NCBI GenBank assembly: GCA_024346835.1 | Contig: AP024866.1 | Location: 930,001 to 994,000, forward strand | Direction of reading: 5' to 3' | DNA: 64,000 bases | Source: Vibrio comitans | Lineage (GTDB): Bacteria > Pseudomonadota > Gammaproteobacteria > Enterobacterales > Vibrionaceae | Part shown: positions 36,041 to 44,879 of the stretch, in pieces | Layout: each line of letters starts with the position of its first letter | How positions within the stretch are numbered: position 1 is the first letter of the stretch | Translations under genes and position numbers: made by a program | The notes under the pieces: model-generated | Databases searched by the model: none | Seen by the model: the letters and a program-made list of their open reading frames with translations, nothing else | Told to the model about the DNA's origin: nothing

Positions 36041-36129
36041 TTTTGCGCATTTTTGGCGTGATATATGTCAAAAATGCCATTAAAATCGGTTAAATTCACA
36101 AATTTGTGGTTTGACCAGCAAGGATGCCC

Positions 36130-36157
36130 TTGCAACTTTTTAACTTTCGAATAAACT
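36130..36157 (+). promoter_or_regulatory. Possible acpP promoter
   Basis: TTGCAA (36130-36135), 16 bp, TAAACT (36152-36157), 45 bp before acpP. A separate strong promoter would fit the very high demand for acyl carrier protein; the call rests on motif match alone. Confidence 0.4.
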
Positions 36158-36201
36158 ACGCAAAACATCGCATTAAGCGACTTATGTATAGGAAATAAAA
36201 A

Positions 36202-36435
36202 ATGAGCAATCTTGAAGAACGTGTAAAAAAAATCATCGTTGAACAGCTAGGTGTTGACGAAGCTGAAGTTAAGAACGAAGCATCTTTCGTTGACGATCTA
36301 GGCGCTGACTCTCTAGACACAGTTGAGCTAGTAATGGCTCTAGAAGAAGAGTTCGACACTGAGATTCCTGATGAAGAAGCAGAGAAAATCACTACTGTTC
36401 AAGCTGCTATCGATTACGTAACTAGCGCTCAGTAA
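36202..36435 (+). CDS. acpP: Acyl carrier protein
   Basis: 77 residues, acidic, almost the standard ACP sequence: [18 protein letters not shown], then [20 protein letters not shown] with Ser37 as the site for the 4'-phosphopantetheine arm. It carries growing acyl chains for the fab enzymes encoded on both sides. GGAAATAAAAA lies before the ATG. Confidence 0.98.
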   Translation: MSNLEERVKKIIVEQLGVDEAEVKNEASFVDDLGADSLDTVELVMALEEEFDTEIPDEEAEKITTVQAAIDYVTSAQ

Positions 36436-36532
36436 TTCTCTTCTCAGGCGGTCTATCTTGGCCGCCTGATTCATCTCAGCTCCCTTATTGTTTAAAATCA
36501 ATATCTAATTAATCTAACCCGGAGTAAAAATC

Positions 36533-37783
36533 GTGTCCAAGCGTCGTGTAGTTGTCACTGGCATGGGTATGTTGTCACCGGTCGGCAACACCGTAGAATC
36601 TTCTTGGAAAGCCCTGCTATCTGGTCAAAGCGGTATTTCAAATATCGAACATTTTGACACCACCGAATATTCAACACGCTTTGCAGGTCTTATCAAAGAC
36701 TTTAACTGCGAAGAGTACATGTCTAAAAAAGATGCTCGTAAAATGGATCTATTCATCCAATACGGTATCGCAGCAGGTATCCAAGCACTTGATGATTCTG
36801 GCCTAGAAATCACTGATGAAAATTGTTCTCGCGTAGGCGTGGCGATTGGCTCTGGTATTGGTGGCTTAGGTCTGATTGAAAACGGTATCCAAGTTATGAA
36901 CGATAAAGGCCCTCGTCGAGTGAGCCCATTTTTCGTTCCATCAACCATAGTAAACATGGTTGCAGGTAACCTTTCTATTATGCGTGGGCTTCGTGGTCCT
37001 AACATTGCTATCTCTACTGCATGTACCACTGGTTTGCACAACATCGGCCATGCGGCTCGTATGATTGCTTACGGTGATGCTGATGCAATGGTTGCGGGTG
37101 GCTCTGAAAAAGCATCTACTCCAATGGGTATTGCAGGTTTTGGTGCAGCTAAAGCTCTATCAACGAACAATGAAAACCCTCAAGCCGCTTCTCGTCCATG
37201 GGACAAAGCGCGTGACGGTTTCGTATTGGGCGATGGCGCTGGCATGATGGTACTAGAAGAGTACGAATCAGCTAAAGCTCGTGGCGCTAACATCTACTGT
37301 GAGCTAGTGGGCTTCGGTATGAGTGGTGATGCGTACCATATGACCTCTCCAAGTGAAGACGGTTCTGGTGGTGCTCTAGCTATGGAAGCTGCGATGCGTG
37401 ATGCAGGTGTAACTGGTGAGCAAATTGGCTACATCAACGCACACGGCACTTCTACCCCTGCGGGTGATGTTGCTGAACTGAAAGGCGTAAAACGCGCTTT
37501 AGGTGATGCAGGTGCTGCACAAGTGAAGGTATCTTCTACTAAATCTATGATTGGTCACCTATTGGGTGCAGCCGGTTCTGTTGAAGCTATCATCACAGCA
37601 TTGGCTCTTCGCGATCAGAAAGTTCCGCCAACAATCAACCTAGATGAAATGGATGAGCGTGCTGCAGAACTAGGTATCGACTTGGTGCCAAACGTCGCTA
37701 AAGATGTTGATATCGAATATGCTCTATGTAACTCATTTGGCTTTGGTGGTACAAACGGTTCACTAATCTTCAAAAAGATTTAA
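36533..37783 (+). CDS. fabF: Beta-ketoacyl-ACP synthase II FabF
   Basis: 416 residues. FabF elongates acyl chains, especially C16:1 to C18:1. Active-site Cys164 in [12 protein letters not shown], His in [11 protein letters not shown] and in [11 protein letters not shown], and the Gly-rich [12 protein letters not shown] end. It starts with GTG at 36533 behind CCCGGAG. It is closed by a strong terminator before pabC. Confidence 0.97.
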   Translation: MSKRRVVVTGMGMLSPVGNTVESSWKALLSGQSGISNIEHFDTTEYSTRFAGLIKDFNCEEYMSKKDARKMDLFIQYGIAAGIQALDDSGLEITDENCSRVGVAIGSGIGGLGLIENGIQVMNDKGPRRVSPFFVPSTIVNMVAGNLSIMRGLRGPNIAISTACTTGLHNIGHAARMIAYGDADAMVAGGSEKASTPMGIAGFGAAKALSTNNENPQAASRPWDKARDGFVLGDGAGMMVLEEYESAKARGANIYCELVGFGMSGDAYHMTSPSEDGSGGALAMEAAMRDAGVTGEQIGYINAHGTSTPAGDVAELKGVKRALGDAGAAQVKVSSTKSMIGHLLGAAGSVEAIITALALRDQKVPPTINLDEMDERAAELGIDLVPNVAKDVDIEYALCNSFGFGGTNGSLIFKKI

Positions 37784-37827
37784 TAAACCTAGATACCATA
37801 GAACAAATAGTTAGCTAGAATAGTTTG

Positions 37828-37869
37828 GGTCAGACTCAGTTTCAAAGAAACTGGCTCTGGCCTTTTTTA
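37828..37869 (+). terminator. Terminator after fabF
   Basis: GGTCAGACTCAGTTTC (37828-37843), loop, GAAACTGGCTCTGGCC (37847-37862), then TTTTTTATT. Confidence 0.9.
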
Positions 37870-37895
37870 TTGTTGGTAACCTTTGGAAAGAGCGC

Positions 37896-38702
37896 ATGTA
37901 TTGGATAAATGGAGTCCAAGAAGAGACTGTTTCGGCCAGTGACAGAAGCTTCAACTATGGAGATGGCGGTTTTACGACAATTAAAACCATGGATGGAAAG
38001 CCTGTTTTTTGGTCTTTGCATGTAGAAAGGATGCAGGCTTGCTTGCAACTACTACAAATTTCTCAACCCGATTGGAAGCAAGTGCGAGCTTGGGTGGAAC
38101 AAGCGGCAATAGAGCAAGGTTTAGGGGGCGTGAAGCTTCATGTAAGCCGAGGCAGTGGTGGCAGGGGCTATAGCCCTGCTGGAGTCACCGAGTCTATGGT
38201 TACCATCAGTGAATTTGGCTATCCTGAACACTACAAAGATTGGCAACTAAATGGGGTTGAGCTCGGTATTGCCGAACATAAACTAGGGATTAATCCCTTA
38301 TTAGCTGGGCATAAACACAACAATCGATTAGAGCAAGTGTTGCTAAAGGCCGATATCGAACAGCAAGGTTATCAAGACGGAATTGTACTTGATCTCAATG
38401 ACCATATTGTGGAAACAACGATGGCGAACCTTTTCTGGGTTAAAGGTAAAACGCTCTATACCCCAAGTATGGAGAAGTGCGGTGTATCGGGAGTCATTCG
38501 CCGGTTAGTAATTCAAGATGCTCAAATGTTAGGCATGAAGGTGCTATTTGGTGAGTTTGACATGGAGCACTTATTAAACGCTAATGAAGTTTTTATGTGT
38601 AATTCGCTATTGGGCATTGCTCCTGTCGTAAAAATCACACATAAATCCTATCCAGTCGGTATAATCACACGCGACTTTCAGGAGAGTATAAATAGTGCTT
38701 AA
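37896..38702 (+). CDS. pabC: Aminodeoxychorismate lyase PabC
   Basis: 268 residues, PLP-dependent fold-type IV enzyme that releases p-aminobenzoate from aminodeoxychorismate for folate. Features: SDRSFNYGDGGFTTIK at the N-terminus, Lys140 in LAGHKHNNRLEQVL as the likely Schiff-base lysine, and ETTMANLFWVKG near the C-terminal cofactor-binding end. It overlaps mltG by 8 bp, so the two are translated together. Confidence 0.93.
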   Translation: MYWINGVQEETVSASDRSFNYGDGGFTTIKTMDGKPVFWSLHVERMQACLQLLQISQPDWKQVRAWVEQAAIEQGLGGVKLHVSRGSGGRGYSPAGVTESMVTISEFGYPEHYKDWQLNGVELGIAEHKLGINPLLAGHKHNNRLEQVLLKADIEQQGYQDGIVLDLNDHIVETTMANLFWVKGKTLYTPSMEKCGVSGVIRRLVIQDAQMLGMKVLFGEFDMEHLLNANEVFMCNSLLGIAPVVKITHKSYPVGIITRDFQESINSA

Positions 38703-39711
38703 AAAAATCATCACCCTTTTTATCATCTGCATTCTTTTGGCTGGAGCTGGTTTATTCTACGTTTGGAACCAACTCGATGGCTATGTTAATCAATCAGTGA
38801 ATATTGATGAGCCCACTCTCGTCACTATCGAGTCGGGGACCTCATTTAACTTGTTGTTAAATCGATTTGAGAACGACGGTTGGATTGAACCAAGCGACTT
38901 TTCACGTTTATTACGTCGTGCGCACCCTGAGTTAACTCAGGTTAAAGCAGGCACCTTTCAGGTACAGCCGAATCTTACCCTTAAGCAAACCCTTTTAGAT
39001 TTGGTTCACGGACAGCAGATGCAATTTAGCATCACCTTCGTTGAAGGAAGCACCTTTAAAGAATGGCGCGCAATGTTCGACGAAGCGCCTCATCTTATAC
39101 ATACGACTAAAGATATGACTGAGGCTGAGATAGCCGAAGCACTGCAGATTGATAGAGATAAACTCGAAGGCCTATTTTTGGCAGAGACTTATCACTATAC
39201 CGTAGGCATGTCAGATCTGGATATCATGAAGCGCTCTCATGCTCAGTTGAATCGCGTTCTTGAACAATATTGGGATCAACGCCAAGACAAACTGCCTTTG
39301 AAGAACTCTTATGAAGCCCTAATTCTGGCTTCTATTATTGAAAAAGAGACAGCGGTTCCTGAAGAGCGTCCGTTGGTTTCATCTGTGTTTGTCAATCGCT
39401 TGAATATTGGTATGCGTTTGCAAACAGACCCGACCGTTATCTATGGTATGGGCGAAAAGTATCAAGGTAATATTCGTAAGCGTGATCTACAAACGCCAAC
39501 ACCCTACAACACATACACCATGTATGGTCTGACACCAACGCCAATTGCTATGGTCGGTGAAGAGGCAATAGCGGCCGCTGTTGATCCCGATGACAGCAAG
39601 TACTTGTACTTTGTGGCGAGTGGCGATGGTGGACATGTATTCTCAAAAAACTTAAGAGATCACAATCGCGCAGTTCAAGAATATCTAAGAAAGCTAAGGG
39701 CACGTAAGTAA
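38695..39711 (+). CDS. mltG: Endolytic transglycosylase MltG
   Basis: 338 residues, YceG-like. One N-terminal membrane anchor (ITLFIICILLAGAGLFYVW), a LysM-like part, and the catalytic region with ILASIIEKETAVPEERP, whose Glu is the likely catalytic residue, and LQTDPTVIYGMG. It cuts nascent peptidoglycan in the periplasm and is thought to end strand elongation. It starts with GTG at 38695 inside the pabC end, after CAGGAGAG, and abuts tmk with no spacer. Confidence 0.95.
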   Translation: MLKKIITLFIICILLAGAGLFYVWNQLDGYVNQSVNIDEPTLVTIESGTSFNLLLNRFENDGWIEPSDFSRLLRRAHPELTQVKAGTFQVQPNLTLKQTLLDLVHGQQMQFSITFVEGSTFKEWRAMFDEAPHLIHTTKDMTEAEIAEALQIDRDKLEGLFLAETYHYTVGMSDLDIMKRSHAQLNRVLEQYWDQRQDKLPLKNSYEALILASIIEKETAVPEERPLVSSVFVNRLNIGMRLQTDPTVIYGMGEKYQGNIRKRDLQTPTPYNTYTMYGLTPTPIAMVGEEAIAAAVDPDDSKYLYFVASGDGGHVFSKNLRDHNRAVQEYLRKLRARK

Positions 39712-40344
39712 ATGGAACAAGGTAAGTTTATTGTTGTTGAGGGCCTAGAGGGCGCCGGAAAAAGTACCGCTATTGCGAGTATTATGTCGGTGTTAACTTC
39801 TTCGGGTATTAAGAATATTGTCTCGACAAGAGAGCCTGGCGGTACTCCTTTAGCTGAAAAAATGCGTGCTTTGGTGAAAGAAGAGCACCAAGCCGAAGAA
39901 ATACAAGATATCACCGAATTGCTTCTTATGTACGGCGCACGAGTACAGTTGGTAGAAACCGTCATCAAGCCTGCATTGACCGCTGGTGACTGGGTAGTGG
40001 GAGACCGTCACGATCTGTCATCTCAGGCTTATCAAGGTGGTGGTCGACAGATCCCAGCCGAAACGATGCAGTCACTGAAGAAGATTAGCCTAGGTGATTT
40101 TAAACCCGATCTTACGCTATACATGGATATTGAACCTCGACTTGGTTTAGAGCGCGCTCGTGGGCGAGGTGACCTTGACCGCATTGAAAAAATGGATATC
40201 TCATTTTTTGAGCGTGCACGACAGCGCTACCTTGAGCTGGCGAACAGCGATAGCTCTATTTTGATCATCAATGCTGCACAGCCTATTGATAAGGTAGCCA
40301 GTGATATCGAAGCGGCTCTAACTCATTGGTTAGGAAGTCACTAG
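39712..40344 (+). CDS. tmk: Thymidylate kinase
   Basis: 210 residues. Phosphorylates dTMP to dTDP. P-loop [11 protein letters not shown], the DR(H/Y) motif [16 protein letters not shown], and LID-type [14 protein letters not shown]. The ATG follows the mltG stop directly. In many gammaproteobacteria this mltG-tmk-holB-tatD order is fixed. Confidence 0.97.
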   Translation: MEQGKFIVVEGLEGAGKSTAIASIMSVLTSSGIKNIVSTREPGGTPLAEKMRALVKEEHQAEEIQDITELLLMYGARVQLVETVIKPALTAGDWVVGDRHDLSSQAYQGGGRQIPAETMQSLKKISLGDFKPDLTLYMDIEPRLGLERARGRGDLDRIEKMDISFFERARQRYLELANSDSSILIINAAQPIDKVASDIEAALTHWLGSH

Positions 40345-40346
40345 TC

Positions 40347-41309
40347 ATGAATGGTGTTCAGTACCCGTGGTTATCCGATACTTGGGCGAACTTGCAAGCT
40401 AGCATGCAGCACGGCTCATTGCCTGGAGCTTTGCTATTCAGTGCAACGGAAGGTCTTGGTGAAGAATCATTGGTTGAAGAATTGCTTAAGGTACAACTGT
40501 GTAACAGTAGTACGGTTGAGGCATGTGGTTTTTGTCATAGCTGTGCGCTATTTCAAGCTGGAACGCATCCTGATTTGCACCGAATCACACCCGCTGAAGG
40601 TAAAGCGACCATTTCAGTGGACCAGATCCGTGAAGGGAACCGCTATGCACTAGAGTCATCTCAACTGAGTGGCCAGCGAGTCATCGTTATAGAGCCTGCT
40701 GAATCCATGACAGAGCAGGCTATGAATGCGTTATTAAAGACATTAGAAAGTCCGCCTGATAGCTGTGTTTTTATCTTAAGAAGCCATGCTCCGCATCGCT
40801 TGTTGCCTACTATTAAGAGTCGCTGTCAGCATTGGCACGTTAAAACGCCTGTTCTAAAGGACTATCAGCAATGGCTAGCAGATGGTGGAATTTCTAAGGT
40901 TCCTGAGCTTTATTACCAACTATGCTTAGGTGCCCCATTAAAGCTCAAAGCATTTGTTGATGAAGGGCAGGGTGCAGAGTTTGATTCTACATTGGCCGCA
41001 TTGACGGATTTTGTTGAGCAAGACTTTGCATTGCCTAAATCCTTCGTAGATAAATGTTCTACAGACACCCTGTCGAAGCTCAGTTTATTGTCATTGGCTT
41101 TAATTGAGTTGCAGAAAGGATACTTTGTTGAATTACCCACGGTAGAAAATCACCCTCAGCTAAAACGTCTGAAGTCAGCGCTAGATTATCAGCGAGTTTT
41201 CGATATGACTCGGAGACTCGCCAAGCTTATTGAGCAACTCACGGTTCATACCGGGCTCAATAAGGAACTATTATTAAGCCAGTGGCTCATTGAAACGAAA
41301 ACTAGATGA
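40347..41309 (+). CDS. holB: DNA polymerase III subunit delta'
   Basis: 320 residues. Clamp-loader subunit of DNA polymerase III. It has the zinc-module cysteines in VEACGFCHSCALFQAG and the SRC motif IKSRCQHW, and as usual for delta' the P-loop is degenerate (TEGLGEESLVEEL, no GKT), so it binds no ATP. I chose ATG 40347 (MNGVQYPWL) over an in-frame TTG at 40326 because AGGAAG precedes it. It starts 2 bp after the tmk stop. Confidence 0.94.
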   Translation: MNGVQYPWLSDTWANLQASMQHGSLPGALLFSATEGLGEESLVEELLKVQLCNSSTVEACGFCHSCALFQAGTHPDLHRITPAEGKATISVDQIREGNRYALESSQLSGQRVIVIEPAESMTEQAMNALLKTLESPPDSCVFILRSHAPHRLLPTIKSRCQHWHVKTPVLKDYQQWLADGGISKVPELYYQLCLGAPLKLKAFVDEGQGAEFDSTLAALTDFVEQDFALPKSFVDKCSTDTLSKLSLLSLALIELQKGYFVELPTVENHPQLKRLKSALDYQRVFDMTRRLAKLIEQLTVHTGLNKELLLSQWLIETKTR

Positions 41310-41343
41310 CTATTCGTACTAGTTAAAATTATTGTTTACAAGG

Positions 41344-41368
41344 CGCGCGTGCAGCGCGTTTTTTTATA
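41344..41368 (+). terminator. Weak terminator-like hairpin between holB and tatD
   Basis: CGCGC (41344-41348), 5-nt loop, GCGCG, then TTTTTTTAT. The short stem may reduce, not stop, read-through into tatD, which starts 9 bp later. Confidence 0.45.
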
Positions 41369-41376
41369 GGTGTTAT

Positions 41377-42147
41377 ATGTTTGTAGATTCTCATTGCCAT
41401 CTTGATAAGTTGAACTATCAAGATTTGCATACTGGTGTAGCTGATGTTGTTGCTAAAGCTGAGCAAGCCAATGTCAAACAACTGTTATCGGTTGGGGTAA
41501 CGCTGGATGCTTTTCCAAAGATGATGGAGCTCATTGCTCCCTTTCCTCAGGTACATGCCTCTGCAGGGGTTCATCCTCTTGATGTGGAGAGCGCATTTGA
41601 CCTTGAACAGCTTAGTTCTTTTGCTAAACATGAAAAGGTAGTGGCTATTGGTGAGACGGGTCTTGATTTTCACTATAAGCCGGAGACTAAGAACTTACAG
41701 ATTGAACGATTTGAACAGCAAGTTGAACTCGCTGTTGAGGTAAACAAGCCTTTAATTATCCATACACGGCAGGCAAGAGCTGAAACATTAGCGATATTGC
41801 GAGAAGGCGGCGCAGAAAAATGCGGTGGGGTTATCCATTGTTTCACGGAAGACCAGGCATTTGCAGAAGCTGCAATGGAGTTAGGGTTTTATATCTCTGT
41901 GTCTGGGATCGTGACGTTTCGTCAAGCTATTGAATTAAAAGAGGTTGTAAAAAACTTACCCCTAGATCGCTTGCTTATTGAAACAGATTCGCCGTACTTA
42001 GCACCAGTACCTCACCGAGGAAAAGAGAATCAACCAGCTTATGTAGTTGAAGTTGCTAGCTATATTGCGCAGCTTAAAGGTATTTCATTAGGTCAGGTAG
42101 CCGAAAAAACAACGCAAAACTTTGCTGATCTTTTTTTGCGCCGCTAA
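41377..42147 (+). CDS. ycfH: TatD-family metal-dependent hydrolase (YcfH)
   Basis: 256 residues. TIM-barrel metallo-hydrolase: metal ligands in MFVDSHCHLDKL, Glu in VAIGETGLDFHY, His in LIIHTRQARAETL and GVIHCFTED, Asp in LLIETDSPYLAPVPHRG. The family includes DNA 3'-end nucleases; the natural substrate of YcfH is not settled. The start ATG 41377 is preceded by TATAGG; the upstream in-frame region would cross the hairpin above. Confidence 0.92.
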   Translation: MFVDSHCHLDKLNYQDLHTGVADVVAKAEQANVKQLLSVGVTLDAFPKMMELIAPFPQVHASAGVHPLDVESAFDLEQLSSFAKHEKVVAIGETGLDFHYKPETKNLQIERFEQQVELAVEVNKPLIIHTRQARAETLAILREGGAEKCGGVIHCFTEDQAFAEAAMELGFYISVSGIVTFRQAIELKEVVKNLPLDRLLIETDSPYLAPVPHRGKENQPAYVVEVASYIAQLKGISLGQVAEKTTQNFADLFLRR

Positions 42148-42589
42148 GTTAGTTTTTGGTCGTATTTCTCCTTGCTGATGAAAAATAACACTTATAAGTC
42201 CGCTGTTTACTGTTTGTGTTGTTTATTACTGTCTGTGTTTAAAATCGAGTTCACAGAGCTGTTGCCGTAAGATTCCGTGCAAAAAATAAGTACTTGAAAG
42301 CGCGTACATTTGTGTCTGGTGCTATTTTTTGTGCTATTTTTTGATTAAAATACAATGACTTAGATTTAATTTATTTGATGGTTATTCTTATGGGCGAATG
42401 TGATCCATAACCGCTTTTCAAAACTTAGATTTTAGTCAGTGAGGAAAGTTGAGGCGCATCAATATATATTTAGAGACGAAAAATATAATCGTAGAGGTTA
42501 CATTTCTTCGATGGGATCCATCATTCGGACTACGGGGGTAAGTCGATGGAACCCAAAAAAAATACTAATAATCTTTCAGGAGCATAAAC
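42148..42589 (+). promoter_or_regulatory. ptsG upstream/leader region
   Basis: 442 bp without a gene. It has a perfect tandem 12-bp repeat GTGCTATTTTTT at 42319-42330 and 42331-42342, a half CRP-like site AATGTGATCC (about 42397), and a leader hairpin near the start codon (separate entry). No classic two-arm CRP or Mlc site is clear. Confidence 0.4.
42513..42554 (+). promoter_or_regulatory. Leader hairpin upstream of ptsG
   Basis: GGGATCCATC (42513-42522) pairs with GATGGAACCC (42545-42554), 9 of 10 positions, ending 35 nt before the ptsG ATG. It is followed by A-, not T-, residues, so it is not a terminator. It may affect message stability or ribosome access. Confidence 0.45.
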
Positions 42590-44023
42590 ATGTTTAAGAA
42601 CCTTTTTGCGAACTTGCAGAAAGTTGGTAAGTCTCTGATGCTACCAGTATCAGTACTTCCAGTTGCAGGTATTCTACTAGGTGTCGGCGCCGCTGACCTT
42701 GGTTTCATTCCAGAGGTTGTATCTAACCTTATGGAACAAGCCGGTGGCTCAGTATTCGGTCAAATGGCTCTGCTATTTGCTGTTGGTGTAGCACTTGGCT
42801 TTACCGATAACGACGGTGTAGCAGGTCTTGCTGCTATCGTTGGTTACGGCATCATGACCGCAACGCTAAGCGTTATGGCTACAGTTTGGGGTGTTGAGAA
42901 AATTGACACTGGTGTACTTGGCGGTATCTTAGTCGGTGGTGTTGCAGCGTGGGCATTCTCTCGCTTCTTCCGTATTCAACTACCAGAATACCTTGGCTTC
43001 TTCGCTGGTAAGCGTGCTGTGCCAATCATCACTGGTTTTGCATCTATCGGTCTTGGTATCCTACTTTCTATCGTATGGCCACCAATCGGTTCAGCAATCG
43101 GTGCATTCTCTCACTGGGCTGCAGAGCAAAACCCAGAGCTAGCGTTTGGTATCTACGGTATCGTTGAGCGTTCACTAATCCCATTCGGTCTTCACCACGT
43201 TTGGAACGTACCTTTCTTCTTCGAAGCAGGTTCTTGTGTTGACGGAAGTGGCGTAGCGCAAAACGGTGTTCTTACTTGTTACCTTGTTGCTGATGAAGCA
43301 TCTCGTGCTGCAGGTAACGGCTTCGGTCAACTTGCTGGCGGTTACATGTTCAAGATGTTCGGTCTACCAGCTGCTGCAATCGCAATTGCACACTGTGCTA
43401 AGCCTGAAAACCGCGCTAAAGTAATGGGTATCATGCTTTCTGCTGCATTGACATCTTTCCTTACTGGTATCACTGAGCCGATCGAATTCTCATTCCTATT
43501 CGTTGCTCCTCTACTGTACGGAATCCACGCGCTACTAGCTGGTTCTGCATACGTTGTTGCTAACGTACTAGGCTTTGTACACGGTACATCATTCTCACAC
43601 GGTCTAATCGACTTCATCGTTCTTTCTGGTAATGCTCAGAAGATGGGTCTAATGGTTGCTGTTGGTCTTGGTTACGCTGCAATCTACTACTTCGTATTCC
43701 GCGCTGTTATCACTGCTATGGACCTTAAAACTCCTGGTCGTGAAGATGAAACAGAAGAAACTTCTTCAGTTGCAACGGGTTCTGAGCTAGCAGGTGAGCT
43801 TGTAGCTGCATTCGGTGGCAAAGCGAACATCACAGGTCTAGATGCTTGTATTACACGTCTACGTGTAGCAGTAGCTGACACTGACAACGTTGACCAAGAT
43901 AAGCTTAAGCAACTTGGCGCAGCGGGTGTAGTTGTTGTTTCAGGTGGTGTACAGGCTATCTTCGGTACTAAGTCTGATAACCTTAAAACAGACATGGACG
44001 AGTGGATTCGTAACAACGGTTAA
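42590..44023 (+). CDS. ptsG: PTS glucose-specific EIICB component
   Basis: 477 residues. The EIIC membrane domain (about 1-380) starts [29 protein letters not shown] (in parts) and holds the sugar-binding region [12 protein letters not shown]. The EIIB domain (about 400-477) has the phosphorylated Cys in [15 protein letters not shown]. No EIIA is fused, so Crr must be encoded elsewhere. It imports and phosphorylates glucose. The Mlc repressor at 49021 is its known type of regulator in enterobacteria. The gene uses favoured codons heavily, as expected for high expression. Confidence 0.96.
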   Translation: MFKNLFANLQKVGKSLMLPVSVLPVAGILLGVGAADLGFIPEVVSNLMEQAGGSVFGQMALLFAVGVALGFTDNDGVAGLAAIVGYGIMTATLSVMATVWGVEKIDTGVLGGILVGGVAAWAFSRFFRIQLPEYLGFFAGKRAVPIITGFASIGLGILLSIVWPPIGSAIGAFSHWAAEQNPELAFGIYGIVERSLIPFGLHHVWNVPFFFEAGSCVDGSGVAQNGVLTCYLVADEASRAAGNGFGQLAGGYMFKMFGLPAAAIAIAHCAKPENRAKVMGIMLSAALTSFLTGITEPIEFSFLFVAPLLYGIHALLAGSAYVVANVLGFVHGTSFSHGLIDFIVLSGNAQKMGLMVAVGLGYAAIYYFVFRAVITAMDLKTPGREDETEETSSVATGSELAGELVAAFGGKANITGLDACITRLRVAVADTDNVDQDKLKQLGAAGVVVVSGGVQAIFGTKSDNLKTDMDEWIRNNG

Positions 44024-44047
44024 TATCCACACATAACCATGATTTAG

Positions 44048-44073
44048 AAAGGAGGCCTTGGCCTCCTTTTTTT
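44048..44073 (+). terminator. Terminator after ptsG
   Basis: AAAGGAGGCC, TT, GGCCTCCTTTTTTT: a strong intrinsic terminator 25 bp past the stop. Confidence 0.92.
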
Positions 44074-44251
44074 GATCTTAAGTATTCTCATCAGTACATG
44101 CCTGCTCCTGATATACAGAGCCTGAATGTGTTGCAAGAAATAAAAATGTGTTACGAAACGCACTTTTACAGATTTCATCACAAATCGCTGACAAAGGGCG
44201 CTAAAATAGTATTAAAATGCGCAAAGTTATAGATTATCAAGGATACAAAAA

Positions 44252-44677
44252 GTGAATATTGGGAAGTTAGCATTAGTCACAGCGGTACTTACAGGGGTTG
44301 CAACCTACGTAGGGGCAGCGAAAGCGGCTGGTACTAATGGCAGTGCTGTTAAGGTGGGTATGGCGTTTGATCAGGGCCTAAGCGCAGTCGTTAAATTTGA
44401 AGATAGATTTAATTTGACGGTAGGTAATGATGGTATGGCCTTTGATTACCACTTTGCAAAAGGTAGCTTTTCTCAAGATGTTCCTTTTGACTGGTATGTA
44501 GGTGCCGGTGGTTGGTATGAGTGGGATGATGACTTTGGTCTTCGCGTTCCACTAGGCTTAGATTGGAACTTCGCGCCTAATTGGAATGCATTCGGACAAG
44601 TAGCTCCGGAGTGGCAGATCCAAGACAAGTCAAAGCTTAAGTTTGGCGCTGCGATTGGTGTGACATACCGCTTCTAG
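44252..44677 (+). CDS. Small secreted/outer-membrane beta-barrel-like protein
   Basis: 141 residues, function unknown. An N-terminal signal peptide (GKLALVTAVLTGVATYVGAAKA|AG) is followed by short alternating hydrophobic strands rich in Gly, Trp and Tyr, ending in ...AIGVTYRF. The final aromatic residue is typical of outer-membrane barrel proteins. The small size would allow only about six strands. It starts with GTG at 44252 behind CAAGGATA and has its own terminator. Confidence 0.75.
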   Translation: MNIGKLALVTAVLTGVATYVGAAKAAGTNGSAVKVGMAFDQGLSAVVKFEDRFNLTVGNDGMAFDYHFAKGSFSQDVPFDWYVGAGGWYEWDDDFGLRVPLGLDWNFAPNWNAFGQVAPEWQIQDKSKLKFGAAIGVTYRF

Positions 44678-44694
44678 TGTTAAGCGATTAGGTA

Positions 44695-44728
44695 CAAAAA
44701 AAGCCGACATCTTTATGTCGGCTTTTTC
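44695..44728. terminator. Bidirectional terminator
   Basis: AAAAAAAGCCGACAT ... ATGTCGGCTTTTT, serving the small envelope gene on the plus strand and probably the metPS operon on the minus strand. Confidence 0.9.
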
Positions 44729-44778
44729 ATGTCTGCTTGTCTAACAACTGGCAGCTTAACACTGCCAGCTAACAGCCA

Positions 44779-44877
44779 TTATTTTTGCTTGTTCATTGCT
44801 TTACGGATGCAGATGGCTGCGCCACCCCAAGTAATCCCTAGACCAAGAACCATCATAATGATTGCACTAGTTGTCAT
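44779..44877 (-). CDS. metS: MetS, small subunit of methionine/alanine importer
   Basis: 32 residues, MTTSAIIMMVLGLGITWGGAAI followed by a basic tail RKAMNKQK. It is one short membrane helix and matches the MetS family of micropeptides that always lie beside an NSS-type MetP transporter and are needed for its activity in Corynebacterium. It starts 2 bp after the metP stop, with AAAGGAAG upstream, inside the metP end. Confidence 0.9.
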   Translation of the reverse strand: MTTSAIIMMVLGLGITWGGAAICIRKAMNKQK

Positions 44878-44879
44878 AA

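Noticed and set aside
42397..42418. CRP-like site upstream of ptsG (TGTGATCCATAACCGC)
   Set aside because: Only one arm fits the consensus, so a CRP site is not called.
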